Below, piece by piece: positions 1 through 8,685 of a stretch of DNA of 64,000 nucleotides. Origin of the DNA: JBPOFM01 sp051252455 (GTDB taxonomy: Bacteria; Bacteroidota; Bacteroidia; Flavobacteriales; Flavobacteriaceae); NCBI GenBank assembly GCA_051252455.1, contig JBPOFM010000006.1:1-64000 (forward strand). Reading direction: 5' to 3'. Made by a program: the position numbers and the translations under genes. Under the pieces are notes generated by a model. That model made no database searches. It was not told where the DNA came from and saw only the letters and a list, made by a program, of their open reading frames with translations. Each line of letters begins with the position of its first letter. Within the stretch, counting starts at the first letter, position 1.

Positions 1-1
1 G

Positions 2-75
2 TAGCGAGAGGGGGGCACGATCCCCCGACCTCCGGGTTATGAATCCGACGCTCTAACCAACTGAGCTACCTCGCC
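2..75 (-). tRNA. tRNA-Met (anticodon CAT)
   Basis: The reverse complement folds as a cloverleaf: acceptor GGCGAGG (G1 pairs as a wobble with T72), D arm with GGTTAGAGC, anticodon loop TTCATAA and a five-pair all-G/C T stem. The loop reads CAT, so this is either methionine tRNA or a lysidine-modified isoleucine tRNA. The T loop begins ATCG rather than TTCG. The base after the discriminator is a C at position 1; whether CCA is encoded lies outside the window. Confidence 0.93.
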
Positions 76-88
76 GTTTTTAAGGCTG

Positions 89-119
89 CAAATATAAAAA
101 CAAATTACGGCTTCACAAA
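89..119 (-). promoter_or_regulatory. Promoter of tRNA-Met
   Basis: On the minus strand, TTTG (119-116), a 19-bp spacer and TATATTTG (96-89) form a perfect Bacteroidota housekeeping promoter, with the tRNA 5' end 14 bp further on. Confidence 0.8.
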
Positions 120-204
120 TAATACTGACTTAAATTATTTTTGCAATATTTGTTTTTATACTAAACAATTAATTATATATTGAGCGTGCTAATAAAAAAC
201 ATTT

Positions 205-597
205 ATGGACGACAAAGTTAAGTTTGAATTGGAGTTCCCAATTCATGCATCACCAACATTATTATTTCAATATATTTCTACTCCTTCGGGTCTCTCTGAA
301 TGGTTTGCGGACAACGTAAATTCTAGAGGTGAGGTATTCACATTTATTTGGGATGGAAGTCAGGAAAAAGCAAAGCTTTTAAGTAAAAAGAGTGGTGAAC
401 GAATCCGTTTTAGATGGATGGCAGATGAAGAAGAAGGTGAGTCCTATTATTTTGAGATTCGTATTCAGGTAGATGAAATCACTAAAGATGTTTCTCTTAT
501 AATCACAGATCATATCGATGAGGATGAGGTTGACGAAGCAAAAATGCTTTGGGAAAATCAAATATCTGATTTGAAACAGGTTTTAGGTTCAGCATAA
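205..597 (+). CDS. START-like domain protein (SRPBCC fold)
   Basis: The 130-residue protein fits the compact START/AHSA1-like family widespread in Bacteroidota: an N-terminal strand with FELEFPIHASP, then the helix segment LFQYISTPSGLSEWFADNV that lines the ligand pocket, then strands ending in a long C-terminal helix. No signal peptide or membrane segment is present, so it should be cytosolic. The ligand is unknown. A TATTTTTG box lies at 136-143, but no good -33 element precedes it. A terminator follows the stop codon. The family call is firm; the function is open. Confidence 0.85.
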   Translation: MDDKVKFELEFPIHASPTLLFQYISTPSGLSEWFADNVNSRGEVFTFIWDGSQEKAKLLSKKSGERIRFRWMADEEEGESYYFEIRIQVDEITKDVSLIITDHIDEDEVDEAKMLWENQISDLKQVLGSA

Positions 598-625
598 CCT
601 AACACATTTAATTAATTATATCTTT

Positions 626-657
626 GTCTCGATTTTAAAACTTTCGAGACTTTTTTT
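626..657 (+). terminator. Intrinsic terminator hairpin
   Basis: GTCTCGA (626-632) pairs with TCGAGAC (644-650), followed by seven T residues. The T run directly abuts the ATG of the next gene at 658, so the hairpin occupies that gene's translation-initiation region. Confidence 0.8.
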
Positions 658-1503
658 ATGATAAATTTAAACGGAACTCTATATCCTGCGACTGAAAATT
701 TAATGTCCTTTGATAATCGAGGCTATAAATATGGAGATGCGCTTTTTGAAACATTAAAGGTAGTTCACGGCAAAATTCTGTTTTGGGAAGATCATTATTT
801 TAGACTAATGTCCTCTATGCGGATTCTCCGCATGGAAATTCCAATGAACTTCACCATGGAATTTCTAGAAGCAGAAGTATTAAAGACTATAGCGGGGAGC
901 GCACTAACTAAATCTACGGCACGCGTTCGATTCAATGTCCATAGGTCAGAGGGTGGTAAGTATTTGCCGGAAATAAATACGATTGAATATAACATCGTTG
1001 CAGAGCATTTGAATGCTGATCTTTATGCTCTCAATAAAAATCAATGTGTGGTAGATTTGTACAAAGATTTTTTTGTTGCTCCAGGATTACTTTCCACCAT
1101 AAAGAGTAATAATAAATCAATTCATGTCTTAGGAAGCATTTATGCCAAAGAGAATAATTTTGACAATTGTTTATTGTTGAATACAAATAAGCATATTGTG
1201 GAAGCTCTTAATGGAAATTTATTCTTGGTAAAGGATAAGGTAATTAAAACGCCACCTATTGAAGATGGTTGTTTAAAAGGGATTATGCGTAAGCAAGTGA
1301 TAGAAATTATTAGTAAATGGGAAGATTTCCAACTAGATGAAACGTCCATTTCACCATTTGAACTTCAAAAAGCGGATGAATTGTTTATGACAAATGTCAT
1401 TATGGGCATTCATCCTATAACATCTTATAGAAAAAAAGAATATAACCACGAAATTTCAAAAACAATCATCGAAAAGCTGAACCTTAAAGTGCGTTTAGGC
1501 TAA
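658..1503 (+). CDS. Aminotransferase class IV (PabC/IlvE-type fold)
   Basis: A PLP enzyme of fold type IV, the family of branched-chain aminotransferase, D-amino-acid aminotransferase and 4-amino-4-deoxychorismate lyase. Visible features are the start MINLNGTLYP, the RGYKYGDALFETLKV block, the probable Schiff-base lysine K149 in LLSTIKSNN, and the cofactor region from LLLN to NGNLF. At 281 residues it is of normal family length. Substrate cannot be read from sequence; ADC lyase (PabC) is a common guess for such stand-alone genes. Its 3' end overlaps the convergent yqgE gene by 4 bp. Its ATG sits directly behind a terminator T run. Confidence 0.85.
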   Translation: MINLNGTLYPATENLMSFDNRGYKYGDALFETLKVVHGKILFWEDHYFRLMSSMRILRMEIPMNFTMEFLEAEVLKTIAGSALTKSTARVRFNVHRSEGGKYLPEINTIEYNIVAEHLNADLYALNKNQCVVDLYKDFFVAPGLLSTIKSNNKSIHVLGSIYAKENNFDNCLLLNTNKHIVEALNGNLFLVKDKVIKTPPIEDGCLKGIMRKQVIEIISKWEDFQLDETSISPFELQKADELFMTNVIMGIHPITSYRKKEYNHEISKTIIEKLNLKVRLG

Positions 1504-2060
1504 TTATAGCTTGGATCTTCTGGAGAGTTTGACCAGATAGAATAGTCTCCTCCAAGTTCCAACATTTTTTCTTTCCAAAAAGCATTATCATTTTTTTCGA
1601 TGAGTGACTTTTTGTAAATGTTTTCAGTAACTACCCAAGAATTTGCCTGAAGTTCTTTTTCTAATTGATTAGGTTCCCATCCTGAATAGCCTAAAAAGAA
1701 GCGAATATCTGATGCCAAAATTTTACCAGAGTTAATGAGCTCTAGAGCGATTTCAAAATCTCCTCCCCAAAAAATACCCAATGAAATTTCAATGCTTTCT
1801 GGTATTAAATCAGGAACTCTATGAATAAAATATAAATTATCCTGCTCTACGGGACCTCCATTGTACACTTTAAATTTTGCTTCAGTACTTGGTACTAAAT
1901 CAGTTAAGGTGTATTCCAGCGGTTTGTTTAAAATAAAACCAATAGAACCTTCATCTGTATAGTCTGCCAAAAGGATAACGGATCGATTAAATGAACTATC
2001 ACCAATTATTGAAGGTTCAGCTATCAATAAGTGGCCTTTTTTGGGTCTAGTTGTCGTCAT
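1500..2060 (-). CDS. YqgE/AlgH family protein
   Basis: A 186-residue cytosolic protein of the UPF0301 family. The N-terminus has the diagnostic run GHLLIAEP followed by FNRSVILLADYTDEGS and GFILNKPL, and the middle has VYNGGPVEQDNLYFIHR, the most conserved stretch of the family. The biochemical role of the family is not established. It is probably monocistronic and overlaps the aminotransferase gene tail to tail by 4 bp. Confidence 0.92.
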   Translation of the reverse strand: MTTTRPKKGHLLIAEPSIIGDSSFNRSVILLADYTDEGSIGFILNKPLEYTLTDLVPSTEAKFKVYNGGPVEQDNLYFIHRVPDLIPESIEISLGIFWGGDFEIALELINSGKILASDIRFFLGYSGWEPNQLEKELQANSWVVTENIYKKSLIEKNDNAFWKEKMLELGGDYSIWSNSPEDPSYN

Positions 2061-2143
2061 GTAAAGATTGAATTTGAAATAAATCTAAAAAAAAATTATC
2101 ATAAAACCAACATTTTGTTCATTTACCTGCGAATTTCTTAACA

Positions 2144-2175
2144 CAAAAAAACCCGCTTTATAAAAGCAGGTTTTA
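2144..2175 (-). terminator. Terminator of the HU gene
   Basis: On the minus strand AAACCTGCTTT, a short TATA loop and AAAGCGGGTTT form a stem with a run of T, about 20 bp after the HU stop codon. Confidence 0.8.
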
Positions 2176-2194
2176 AATTATGTTAAAGGCCGTA

Positions 2195-2467
2195 TTAGTT
2201 TACAGCTTTAGATAAATCTGATCCAGCTTTAAACTTTACTACATTTTTAGCTTTGATTTTTATTGTTTTACCAGTTTGAGGGTTTCTTCCTTCTCTTGCA
2301 GATCTTCTTGATACAGACCAAGAACCAAATCCTACTAAAGAAACTCTTTTACCTTTTTGTAATGCTCCTTCTACGTCGATTAATAATGCATCTAACGCTT
2401 TTTTAGCAGCCGCTTTAGTGATTCCTGCGTGTTCTGCCATGCTGTTAACTAAATCTGTTTTGTTCAT
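2195..2467 (-). CDS. hup: HU family DNA-binding protein
   Basis: A 90-residue histone-like protein that bends DNA as a dimer. It starts MNKTDLVNSMAEHAGITK, continues with the central VSLVGFGSWSVSRRSAR, the intercalating-arm motif RNPQTGKTI, and ends with the VVKFKAGSDLSKAV signature. The length is exactly that of canonical HU. It is a single-gene unit with its own promoter (2532-2561) and terminator (2144-2175), as expected for an abundant nucleoid protein. Confidence 0.95.
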   Translation of the reverse strand: MNKTDLVNSMAEHAGITKAAAKKALDALLIDVEGALQKGKRVSLVGFGSWSVSRRSAREGRNPQTGKTIKIKAKNVVKFKAGSDLSKAVN

Positions 2468-2531
2468 AAATTTAAGTTTTTTGATTATTAGAAAATTGGA
2501 TTTTTAAAACGAATTGTGTTAAATCCTCATA

Positions 2532-2561
2532 CAAAATTATAAGGAATATGCACCTACGCAA
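2532..2561 (-). promoter_or_regulatory. Promoter of the HU gene
   Basis: Minus strand: TTG (2561-2559), 19 bp, TAATTTTG (2539-2532). This matches the Flavobacterium TTG / TAnnTTTG consensus and leaves a leader of about 60 nt. Confidence 0.65.
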
Positions 2562-2665
2562 GTAATAGCAAGGGAAATACAAATTTTTGTTGATAACTCG
2601 GGGCATTTGTTAATAAAGGAAATAGGATTTGATGATTTTTTTATAATATCAGCAATGGTAAGGGT

Positions 2666-3616
2666 TTAAAGCATTTTTGAGTGTTCAGATAATTGATGTC
2701 CATTTAAAAGTGATTTTACATCCATTTTTCTTTTCCCTGGAAGCTGTAGTTCTTTTATAAATATGTAACCATCTTTAACTGCGACTTTTAGCTCGGTTTT
2801 TAAAGTTTCAATGCTTCCTATTGAACTTGAATGATTTTCAGGGCGCATTTCAACTTTAAAAATCTTGACAGCCAAAGTGTTTTCACCATCTTGTAAATAA
2901 CACCAAGCAGACGGAAAGGGATTCAAGCCCCTGATTTTGTTATAAACTTCATGAACAGATGCTTCCCACTCGATTTTGCAATTCTCCTTATTCAATTTAT
3001 AAGCTGTTTTTTTAATGTCTGATTTGGGTTGAATGGTCGTGGTAGCAGTTCCTTTTTCTATTAATTCCACCGTCTTTAGTACTAACTCGCTACCTAAATT
3101 CATCAATTTATCATGCAATTTCCCAACGGTTTCATCAGCTTCAATTTCAACTTCATCTTGTAAAATGATGGCTCCCGTGTCAATTTTTTCATCAATAAAA
3201 AAAGTAGTGATCCCTGTCTTTTTTTCTCCATTTATAATAGCCCAATGAATTGGCGCAGCTCCACGATAATCGGGAAGAAGGGATGCGTGGAGATTGAATG
3301 TTCCGAATTTTGGCATTTTCCAAACAATTTCTGGCAACATTCTAAATGCAACTACAATCTGAAGATTGGCATTCAAGGCCTTCAATTCTTCTATAAAAGT
3401 TTTGTCCTTAAGATTGGTTGGCTGTAACAAGTTGAGGTTTTGTGCAACAGCATATTTTTTCACATCAGATTCCTGAAGTTTTTGACCACGGCCTGCAGGA
3501 CGATCTGGTGCCGTGATGACTCCGACTACCTTATAATCATTTTCCACTAACGTTTTTAATGTTGCCACGGCAAACTCTGGTGTGCCCATAAAAATGATTC
3601 TCAGTTGATTTTTCAT
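2666..3616 (-). CDS. fmt: Methionyl-tRNA formyltransferase
   Basis: Formylates the initiator Met-tRNA using 10-formyltetrahydrofolate. The 316 residues carry the start RIIFMGTPEFAVATLKTL, the folate/catalytic region FNLHASLLPDYRGAAPIHW (Asn-His with a following Asp), the tRNA-binding loop segment with GITTFFIDEKIDTG, and a C-terminal OB-like domain from about residue 205. The start codon overlaps the recQ stop by 4 bp (ATGA), so it is the last gene of the ATPase-recQ-fmt operon. Confidence 0.97.
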   Translation of the reverse strand: MKNQLRIIFMGTPEFAVATLKTLVENDYKVVGVITAPDRPAGRGQKLQESDVKKYAVAQNLNLLQPTNLKDKTFIEELKALNANLQIVVAFRMLPEIVWKMPKFGTFNLHASLLPDYRGAAPIHWAIINGEKKTGITTFFIDEKIDTGAIILQDEVEIEADETVGKLHDKLMNLGSELVLKTVELIEKGTATTTIQPKSDIKKTAYKLNKENCKIEWEASVHEVYNKIRGLNPFPSAWCYLQDGENTLAVKIFKVEMRPENHSSSIGSIETLKTELKVAVKDGYIFIKELQLPGKRKMDVKSLLNGHQLSEHSKML

Positions 3617-5514
3617 GTATGTTTTATTTTATACTTATTAGCGGCTGTTATTTCCAATATATTGTTTTCAATCATGATCTGCAAGGTTTTCAAAATGCTT
3701 GCGTCGTCATAATTCAGTTGCGAAATAATGTCTCTAGAACTTAAAGGCTTATTTTCTAATTGATGAATAATAGCATGAGTGATTGACTTCGTATCGGAGG
3801 TAGATGTTTTCTTTTTAGAAAGACAATAGGAACAAGTGCCACAATCGGTTTGTATATGTTCTCCGAAATAGCGTAACAACAATCTGTTTTTACAAGTGGT
3901 GTTGTTGCTGATATAGTCAATGACGGCATTGATTTGATCAACTTTTAATTTGACCTGAAGTTCCACATGTTTCGAAATACGATTGATGGTTTTATCGTCT
4001 TCGCGCGGCACCAAAAATGACAATTCAGAATCAGTATTTGAAAATTGAAAGTCGACGACTTCATCTTTATGAAGCTGACGGAGCGTTTTGATGACTTCAT
4101 CTTCCGAAGTAGAGGCTTTATCAGAAACAAGTTTTAAGTCTAACTTTAGCGAATTCTCGAAAATGCCGCCATAAGTTCGCATAATCGATTTGACAATCGT
4201 TTGGTACTGCTCTCTAGTTTCTAAATATCTAAATAATAATTGGTTGCTAATAATAAACTGTAGCCTAGCCTGATGATTGAATTGCTGTGTTAATGAAACA
4301 ATACTATTGCGATCTAAAATTTGAAGCGCATTAAAAGTAATCGTTGAATTAAAGTCATAGGTTTTGCAAAATTCACTAAAATTGAAAACATGAACCGTTC
4401 GTTCGCCTTCACCATATGATATTTGAAAATAATTGCACAACTTGCGGTAGACCTGTTTTATAAAATCAATGGTAGGCAATATATTTAAAAATTGATTTTT
4501 CAGAGTTTGCTCGTCGGTTTTGTTTTTTAAGATCACTGCAAATGCCTTTTCACCATTACGTCCTGCACGTCCAGCTTCTTGATAGTAACTTTCTAAACTT
4601 TCGGGTAAATTGACATGAATAATATTTTTGACATCCGCTTTGTCAATGCCCATTCCGAAAGCGGTTGTGGCTACCATAATTTCCTTTTGATTATGAGTCC
4701 ACAAATGAAGATGGTCTTGCTTCTCTTTATTACTGATACCGCCATGATAATACAAACTTGAGAACCCTTTGGATTCTAGAAACGAGTGAATTTCCAGAGA
4801 TGCACGTCGTGTTCTTACATAAATAATAGAGGAGCCTGGGTGTTTTTTGAGAATTTGTTCAATTTTATAATGCTTGTCTTCCGTGTCGAGAACCATATAA
4901 GCAATATTAGGACGTTCAAAAGAGGCTTTGAATATTTTTGGGGATATAAAGTCCAATTCAGTAACGATGTCTTCAACCACTTCGGGCTTGGCTGTTGCCG
5001 TCAAAGCAATCACATTGACGGATGGATGTAATTCTCTTAAAACGGAGATGTTTTTGTAAGCGGGCCTGAAATCGTTTCCCCATTGACTGATGCAATGTGC
5101 TTCATCAACAGCAATGAGATTCACATTCATTTGTTGTATCCTGTCTTTAACCAAATCTTGTTGCAGCCGTTCTGGTGAGAGATACAGGAATTTGTAATTT
5201 CCGTAAATGCAATTATCTAAAAGTGTGTCCAGTTCAGAAAATGAAATCCCGCTCGTAATTGCCATGGCTTTAATGCCTTTTTCCTTTAGATTATTGACTT
5301 GATCTTTCATCAACGCAATAAGTGGCGAAATGACGATGCAAATCCCATCTCGCATCAAAGCTGGAATTTGGAAGCAAATTGATTTTCCGCCACCAGTGGG
5401 CAATAATGCAAACGTATCTTCATTTTGTAATACTGCATTGATGATATCTTCCTGCATAGGTCGAAATGACGTATGATTCCAATAACGCTCTAAAAAATCA
5501 ATAGGCTGTTGCAT
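3613..5514 (-). CDS. recQ: RecQ family ATP-dependent DNA helicase
   Basis: A 3'-5' superfamily-2 helicase of 633 residues. Walker A is LLPTGGGKSICFQIP; motif II is VDEAHCISQWGNDFRP with the aromatic-rich loop; motif VI is ESYYQEAGRAGRNGE. A RecQ zinc-binding segment follows, with cysteines in CKNRLLLRYFGE and CGTCSYC. The C-terminus (about 575-633) looks like a winged helix rather than a clear HRDC domain. It lies between the ATPase gene (1 bp apart) and fmt (4-bp overlap). Confidence 0.95.
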   Translation of the reverse strand: MQQPIDFLERYWNHTSFRPMQEDIINAVLQNEDTFALLPTGGGKSICFQIPALMRDGICIVISPLIALMKDQVNNLKEKGIKAMAITSGISFSELDTLLDNCIYGNYKFLYLSPERLQQDLVKDRIQQMNVNLIAVDEAHCISQWGNDFRPAYKNISVLRELHPSVNVIALTATAKPEVVEDIVTELDFISPKIFKASFERPNIAYMVLDTEDKHYKIEQILKKHPGSSIIYVRTRRASLEIHSFLESKGFSSLYYHGGISNKEKQDHLHLWTHNQKEIMVATTAFGMGIDKADVKNIIHVNLPESLESYYQEAGRAGRNGEKAFAVILKNKTDEQTLKNQFLNILPTIDFIKQVYRKLCNYFQISYGEGERTVHVFNFSEFCKTYDFNSTITFNALQILDRNSIVSLTQQFNHQARLQFIISNQLLFRYLETREQYQTIVKSIMRTYGGIFENSLKLDLKLVSDKASTSEDEVIKTLRQLHKDEVVDFQFSNTDSELSFLVPREDDKTINRISKHVELQVKLKVDQINAVIDYISNNTTCKNRLLLRYFGEHIQTDCGTCSYCLSKKKTSTSDTKSITHAIIHQLENKPLSSRDIISQLNYDDASILKTLQIMIENNILEITAANKYKIKHT

Positions 5515-5515
5515 G

Positions 5516-6055
5516 CTATAAATTTAAAGCATCCAATATAAAATCGGTTCTTTTTTTGATACTTTCAAATGGAACATCGAGAAGTTCATAGCCGAAATTT
5601 TGATATGTGTTCAACAAGTGTTTGTGTATAAGTTCTGCCTGCTCAAACGATTCATATCGTACGCTATCGCTCACAAAGATGTCTTTCCAAGGAGCTAACA
5701 CAAATACCTGTTCATAACGATTGTTCTGGCAGGTTTCTACAAATTCAATTGGATAATTTGTACCAAAATAATCCATATATGCCAAAACGTCTGGTAAGCC
5801 TCTATCTAAAAAGATGTGGACATTTTCAAATTGATCGGCATCATAAAATTGTTTTAATCGGCCTTTCAAGAGTAATTCGCTAAAGAGTAAGGGTTCTGTC
5901 AAAAACAACTGTTCTATGCCTTTCTTGCGTGCCTCCAGTGTGACCTGTCGTGAAATTTCATCAAAACAAATATGGCCTCTATCATGGAGTTCTTTGATTA
6001 TGGAAGATTTACCAGTTCCTGGTCCACCCGTAATGACAATCTTTCTTGTATTCAA
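5516..6055 (-). CDS. AAA-type ATPase (AAA_28-like NTP-binding protein)
   Basis: A 179-residue P-loop protein with Walker A ITGGPGTGKSSII near the N-terminus, a probable Walker B region IFLDRGLPDVLAYMDYFG, and a C-terminal region resembling kinase/NadR-like P-loop proteins. The substrate is unknown. No ATG lies in position, and TTG at 6055-6053 gives the N-terminus expected for the family (NTRKIVITGG), so a TTG start is called. It is the first gene of the operon with recQ and fmt. Confidence 0.8.
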   Translation of the reverse strand: MNTRKIVITGGPGTGKSSIIKELHDRGHICFDEISRQVTLEARKKGIEQLFLTEPLLFSELLLKGRLKQFYDADQFENVHIFLDRGLPDVLAYMDYFGTNYPIEFVETCQNNRYEQVFVLAPWKDIFVSDSVRYESFEQAELIHKHLLNTYQNFGYELLDVPFESIKKRTDFILDALNL

Positions 6056-6146
6056 TTTGGCAAGGTTTTGGCAGCAAAAATCGTAATTTAAATAGGAATT
6101 AAAAAATGTAAAGTAAAATGTATCTTTACATCATATTAAAACAGTT

Positions 6147-6440
6147 ATGAGTACAGAACAAAACCCGGAAGAATTTTATAAAAAGTTAAAAGATCAATTG
6201 TACGATACGGCACTTTGGCCATCAGAATATCTATATAAATTTATTGTCCCAACGGATCCAGATAAAATCACAACCATAGAATCGCTTTTTGATAATCTTG
6301 GAGCCGTTATAACCACTAAAGAATCAAAAAACGGTAATTACACGAGTGTATCTGTCAACGTGCGAATGAAAAATCCAGAGGCTGTGATTGAAAAGTATCA
6401 GGAAATTGCTGAAAAGGTGGAAGGAGTGATTTCTTTATAA
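6147..6440 (+). CDS. DUF493 (YbeD-like) family protein
   Basis: A 97-residue ferredoxin-like-fold protein. The family pattern is visible in LWPSEYLYKFIVP, then NGNYTSVSVNVRMKNPEAVIEKYQEIAEKVEGVISL. DUF493 proteins are small, soluble and regulatory-looking, and are often placed next to lipoate genes elsewhere; no such neighbour is present here. It is divergent from the ATPase-recQ-fmt operon with a 91-bp shared promoter region that contains a TATCTTTA box. Confidence 0.85.
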   Translation: MSTEQNPEEFYKKLKDQLYDTALWPSEYLYKFIVPTDPDKITTIESLFDNLGAVITTKESKNGNYTSVSVNVRMKNPEAVIEKYQEIAEKVEGVISL

Positions 6441-6663
6441 GCATGAATCAGCATGTTGGGGTAACTGGACAGTTGACGGATTCAGCCATAATAATATTCT
6501 TTTAAGAATATGATTTCTTGTTTACTCAACCTGTAGTCTGAATACTGCTAGTAAACACTGAAAACTTTATTTTCAACCTAACAAACAACTCTATCAATTT
6601 TTTTGTATTTTGCACACGTACACAATAACTGCGTGTACCTAATAGTAACACTACACATATATT

Positions 6664-7332
6664 TTGACAACAATAGACGATTTAGAGTACAACACAGAGC
6701 GTGAGCATTTGATTATTCCTGAATATGGGAGACATATGCAGAAGATGATTCAGTACGCAAAAGACAGAGACACGAAGGAAGAACGCAATAAAGTGGCGAA
6801 AGCTATTATTTCTGTAATGGGAAATTTACAACCACATTTGCGTGATGTGCCAGATTTTCAGCATAAACTTTGGGATCAATTATTTATTATGGCAGATTTT
6901 GACCTGGATGTTGATTCACCATACCCAGTTCCATCTAGAGAGGAAGTCTATGCGCGTCCAGAACATTTAAAATATCCGCAAAATCATCCGAAATATCGTT
7001 TTTACGGTAATAATATCAAAACGATGATCGATGTTGCCAATACGTGGGAAGAGGGCGATTTAAAGGAAGCTTTAATATTTACCATTGCTAATCACATGAA
7101 AAAATGTTTCCTCAATTGGAATAAAGATACTGTGGAGGATGATGTGATTTTCAATCATTTACGAGAACTTTCAGGAGGTGAAATCGATTTGAAGGAAGCA
7201 GATGAAGATTTATCAGATGCGACTAGTTTGATGCGCTCGAAAAAGAAATTTTCAAACAGTAATAATTCAAGCAGTAAAAAATCACATCACAAGAAAAACA
7301 ATAATTCTAAACGTACACGCAAACGCTACTAA
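6664..7332 (+). CDS. DUF4290 domain protein
   Basis: A 222-residue protein of a Bacteroidota-specific family, recognised by LEYNTEREHLIIPEYGRHMQKMI near the N-terminus and the KYPQNHPKYRFYGNN segment. The last 35 residues are a disordered Ser/Lys/Asn-rich basic tail (NNSSSKKSHHKKNNNSK), suggesting contact with nucleic acid or membrane, which is inference. The start is TTG at 6664; no in-frame ATG fits. The stop codon is 6 bp before murA, so the two are co-transcribed. Confidence 0.85.
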   Translation: MTTIDDLEYNTEREHLIIPEYGRHMQKMIQYAKDRDTKEERNKVAKAIISVMGNLQPHLRDVPDFQHKLWDQLFIMADFDLDVDSPYPVPSREEVYARPEHLKYPQNHPKYRFYGNNIKTMIDVANTWEEGDLKEALIFTIANHMKKCFLNWNKDTVEDDVIFNHLRELSGGEIDLKEADEDLSDATSLMRSKKKFSNSNNSSSKKSHHKKNNNSKRTRKRY

Positions 7333-7338
7333 TCATAC

Positions 7339-8649
7339 ATGGCTACATTTATCATTGAAGGAGGTCAAAAACTAAAAGGAAGCATCCAACCTCAAGGCGC
7401 AAAAAACGAAGCATTACAAATACTTTGTGCCGTATTGCTCACACCAGAACTCGTCACAATCCACAATATTCCAGACATTATTGATGTCAATAAGTTAATT
7501 GCCCTATTGGGTAATCTTGGAGTAAAAGTCAAAAAATTATCTCACGGCTCATATGCATTCCAGGCGGATGAAGTGAATATGTCTTATTTGGAATCGGCCG
7601 AATTCAAGGAAGATGGAAAAGGATTAAGAGGTTCTATCATGATTGTAGGTCCATTATTGGGACGTTTCGGTAAAGGTTATATTCCTAAACCAGGTGGCGA
7701 TAAAATAGGACGCCGTAGACTCGACACACATTTTGAAGGATTCATTAATCTTGGTGCGAAATTTAGATACAATCGTGAAGAATATTTTTACGGAGTGGAA
7801 GCCAAACGTTTGAAAGGCGCTTACATGCTACTTGATGAGGCATCTGTAACAGGAACTGCCAACATCGTCATGGCAGCTGTTTTGGCAGAAGGAACTACTA
7901 CAATTTATAATGCAGCTTGCGAACCTTACTTACAACAATTATGTAATATGCTGAATCGCATGGGAGCGAAAATCTCTGGTGTCGGTTCAAATATGTTGAT
8001 TATTGAAGGTGTCGATTCTCTTGGCGGAACAGATCATACCATGTTGCCAGACATGATCGAAATTGGCAGTTGGATTGGTTTAGCAGCCATGACAAAAAGT
8101 GAACTGACCATTAAAAATGTCAGTTGGGATGATTTGGGTCAGATACCCAATGTGTTTAGAAAGTTGGGAATCACAGTTGAGAAAAAAGGAGATGACATTC
8201 ACATTCCAGCCCATAACGATGGATATGAGATACAGAATTATATTGATGGTTCTATATTAACGGTTGCAGATGCACCATGGCCTGGCTTTACACCAGATTT
8301 GTTGAGTATTGTCTTGGTTGTTGCTACGCAAGCAAGAGGTAGTGTTCTTATACATCAAAAGATGTTTGAAAGCCGTTTGTTCTTTGTTGATAAATTGATA
8401 GACATGGGCGCAAAAATTATTTTGTGTGATCCACATAGAGCAACGGTTATTGGTCATGATTTTAAATCAATGCTAAAAGCGACGACCATGACGTCTCCAG
8501 ATATTAGAGCAGGTGTATCATTATTGATTGCGGCATTGTCTGCAAAAGGAACTTCTACAATACATAACATAGAACAGATCGATAGAGGCTATGAACGTAT
8601 TGATGAGCGTTTGAGAGCGATTGGAGCAAAGATTTCGCGTGTGAATTAG
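7339..8649 (+). CDS. murA: UDP-N-acetylglucosamine 1-carboxyvinyltransferase (MurA), Asp-type
   Basis: First committed enzyme of peptidoglycan precursor synthesis; it transfers enolpyruvate from PEP to UDP-GlcNAc in the cytoplasm. The 436 residues show the start GGQKLKGSIQPQGAKNEAL with the conserved Lys-Asn, and the later blocks VTGTANIVMAA and PDIRAGVSLLIAAL. In the active-site loop PGGDKIGRRRLDTH the usual cysteine (Cys115 in E. coli) is replaced by Asp121, the form known from Mycobacterium, Chlamydia and Borrelia enzymes that resist fosfomycin. It follows the DUF4290 gene by 6 bp. Confidence 0.96.
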   Translation: MATFIIEGGQKLKGSIQPQGAKNEALQILCAVLLTPELVTIHNIPDIIDVNKLIALLGNLGVKVKKLSHGSYAFQADEVNMSYLESAEFKEDGKGLRGSIMIVGPLLGRFGKGYIPKPGGDKIGRRRLDTHFEGFINLGAKFRYNREEYFYGVEAKRLKGAYMLLDEASVTGTANIVMAAVLAEGTTTIYNAACEPYLQQLCNMLNRMGAKISGVGSNMLIIEGVDSLGGTDHTMLPDMIEIGSWIGLAAMTKSELTIKNVSWDDLGQIPNVFRKLGITVEKKGDDIHIPAHNDGYEIQNYIDGSILTVADAPWPGFTPDLLSIVLVVATQARGSVLIHQKMFESRLFFVDKLIDMGAKIILCDPHRATVIGHDFKSMLKATTMTSPDIRAGVSLLIAALSAKGTSTIHNIEQIDRGYERIDERLRAIGAKISRVN

Positions 8650-8685
8650 AAAATAGTCTATATATTAATTTAAAAAACTTAACCT

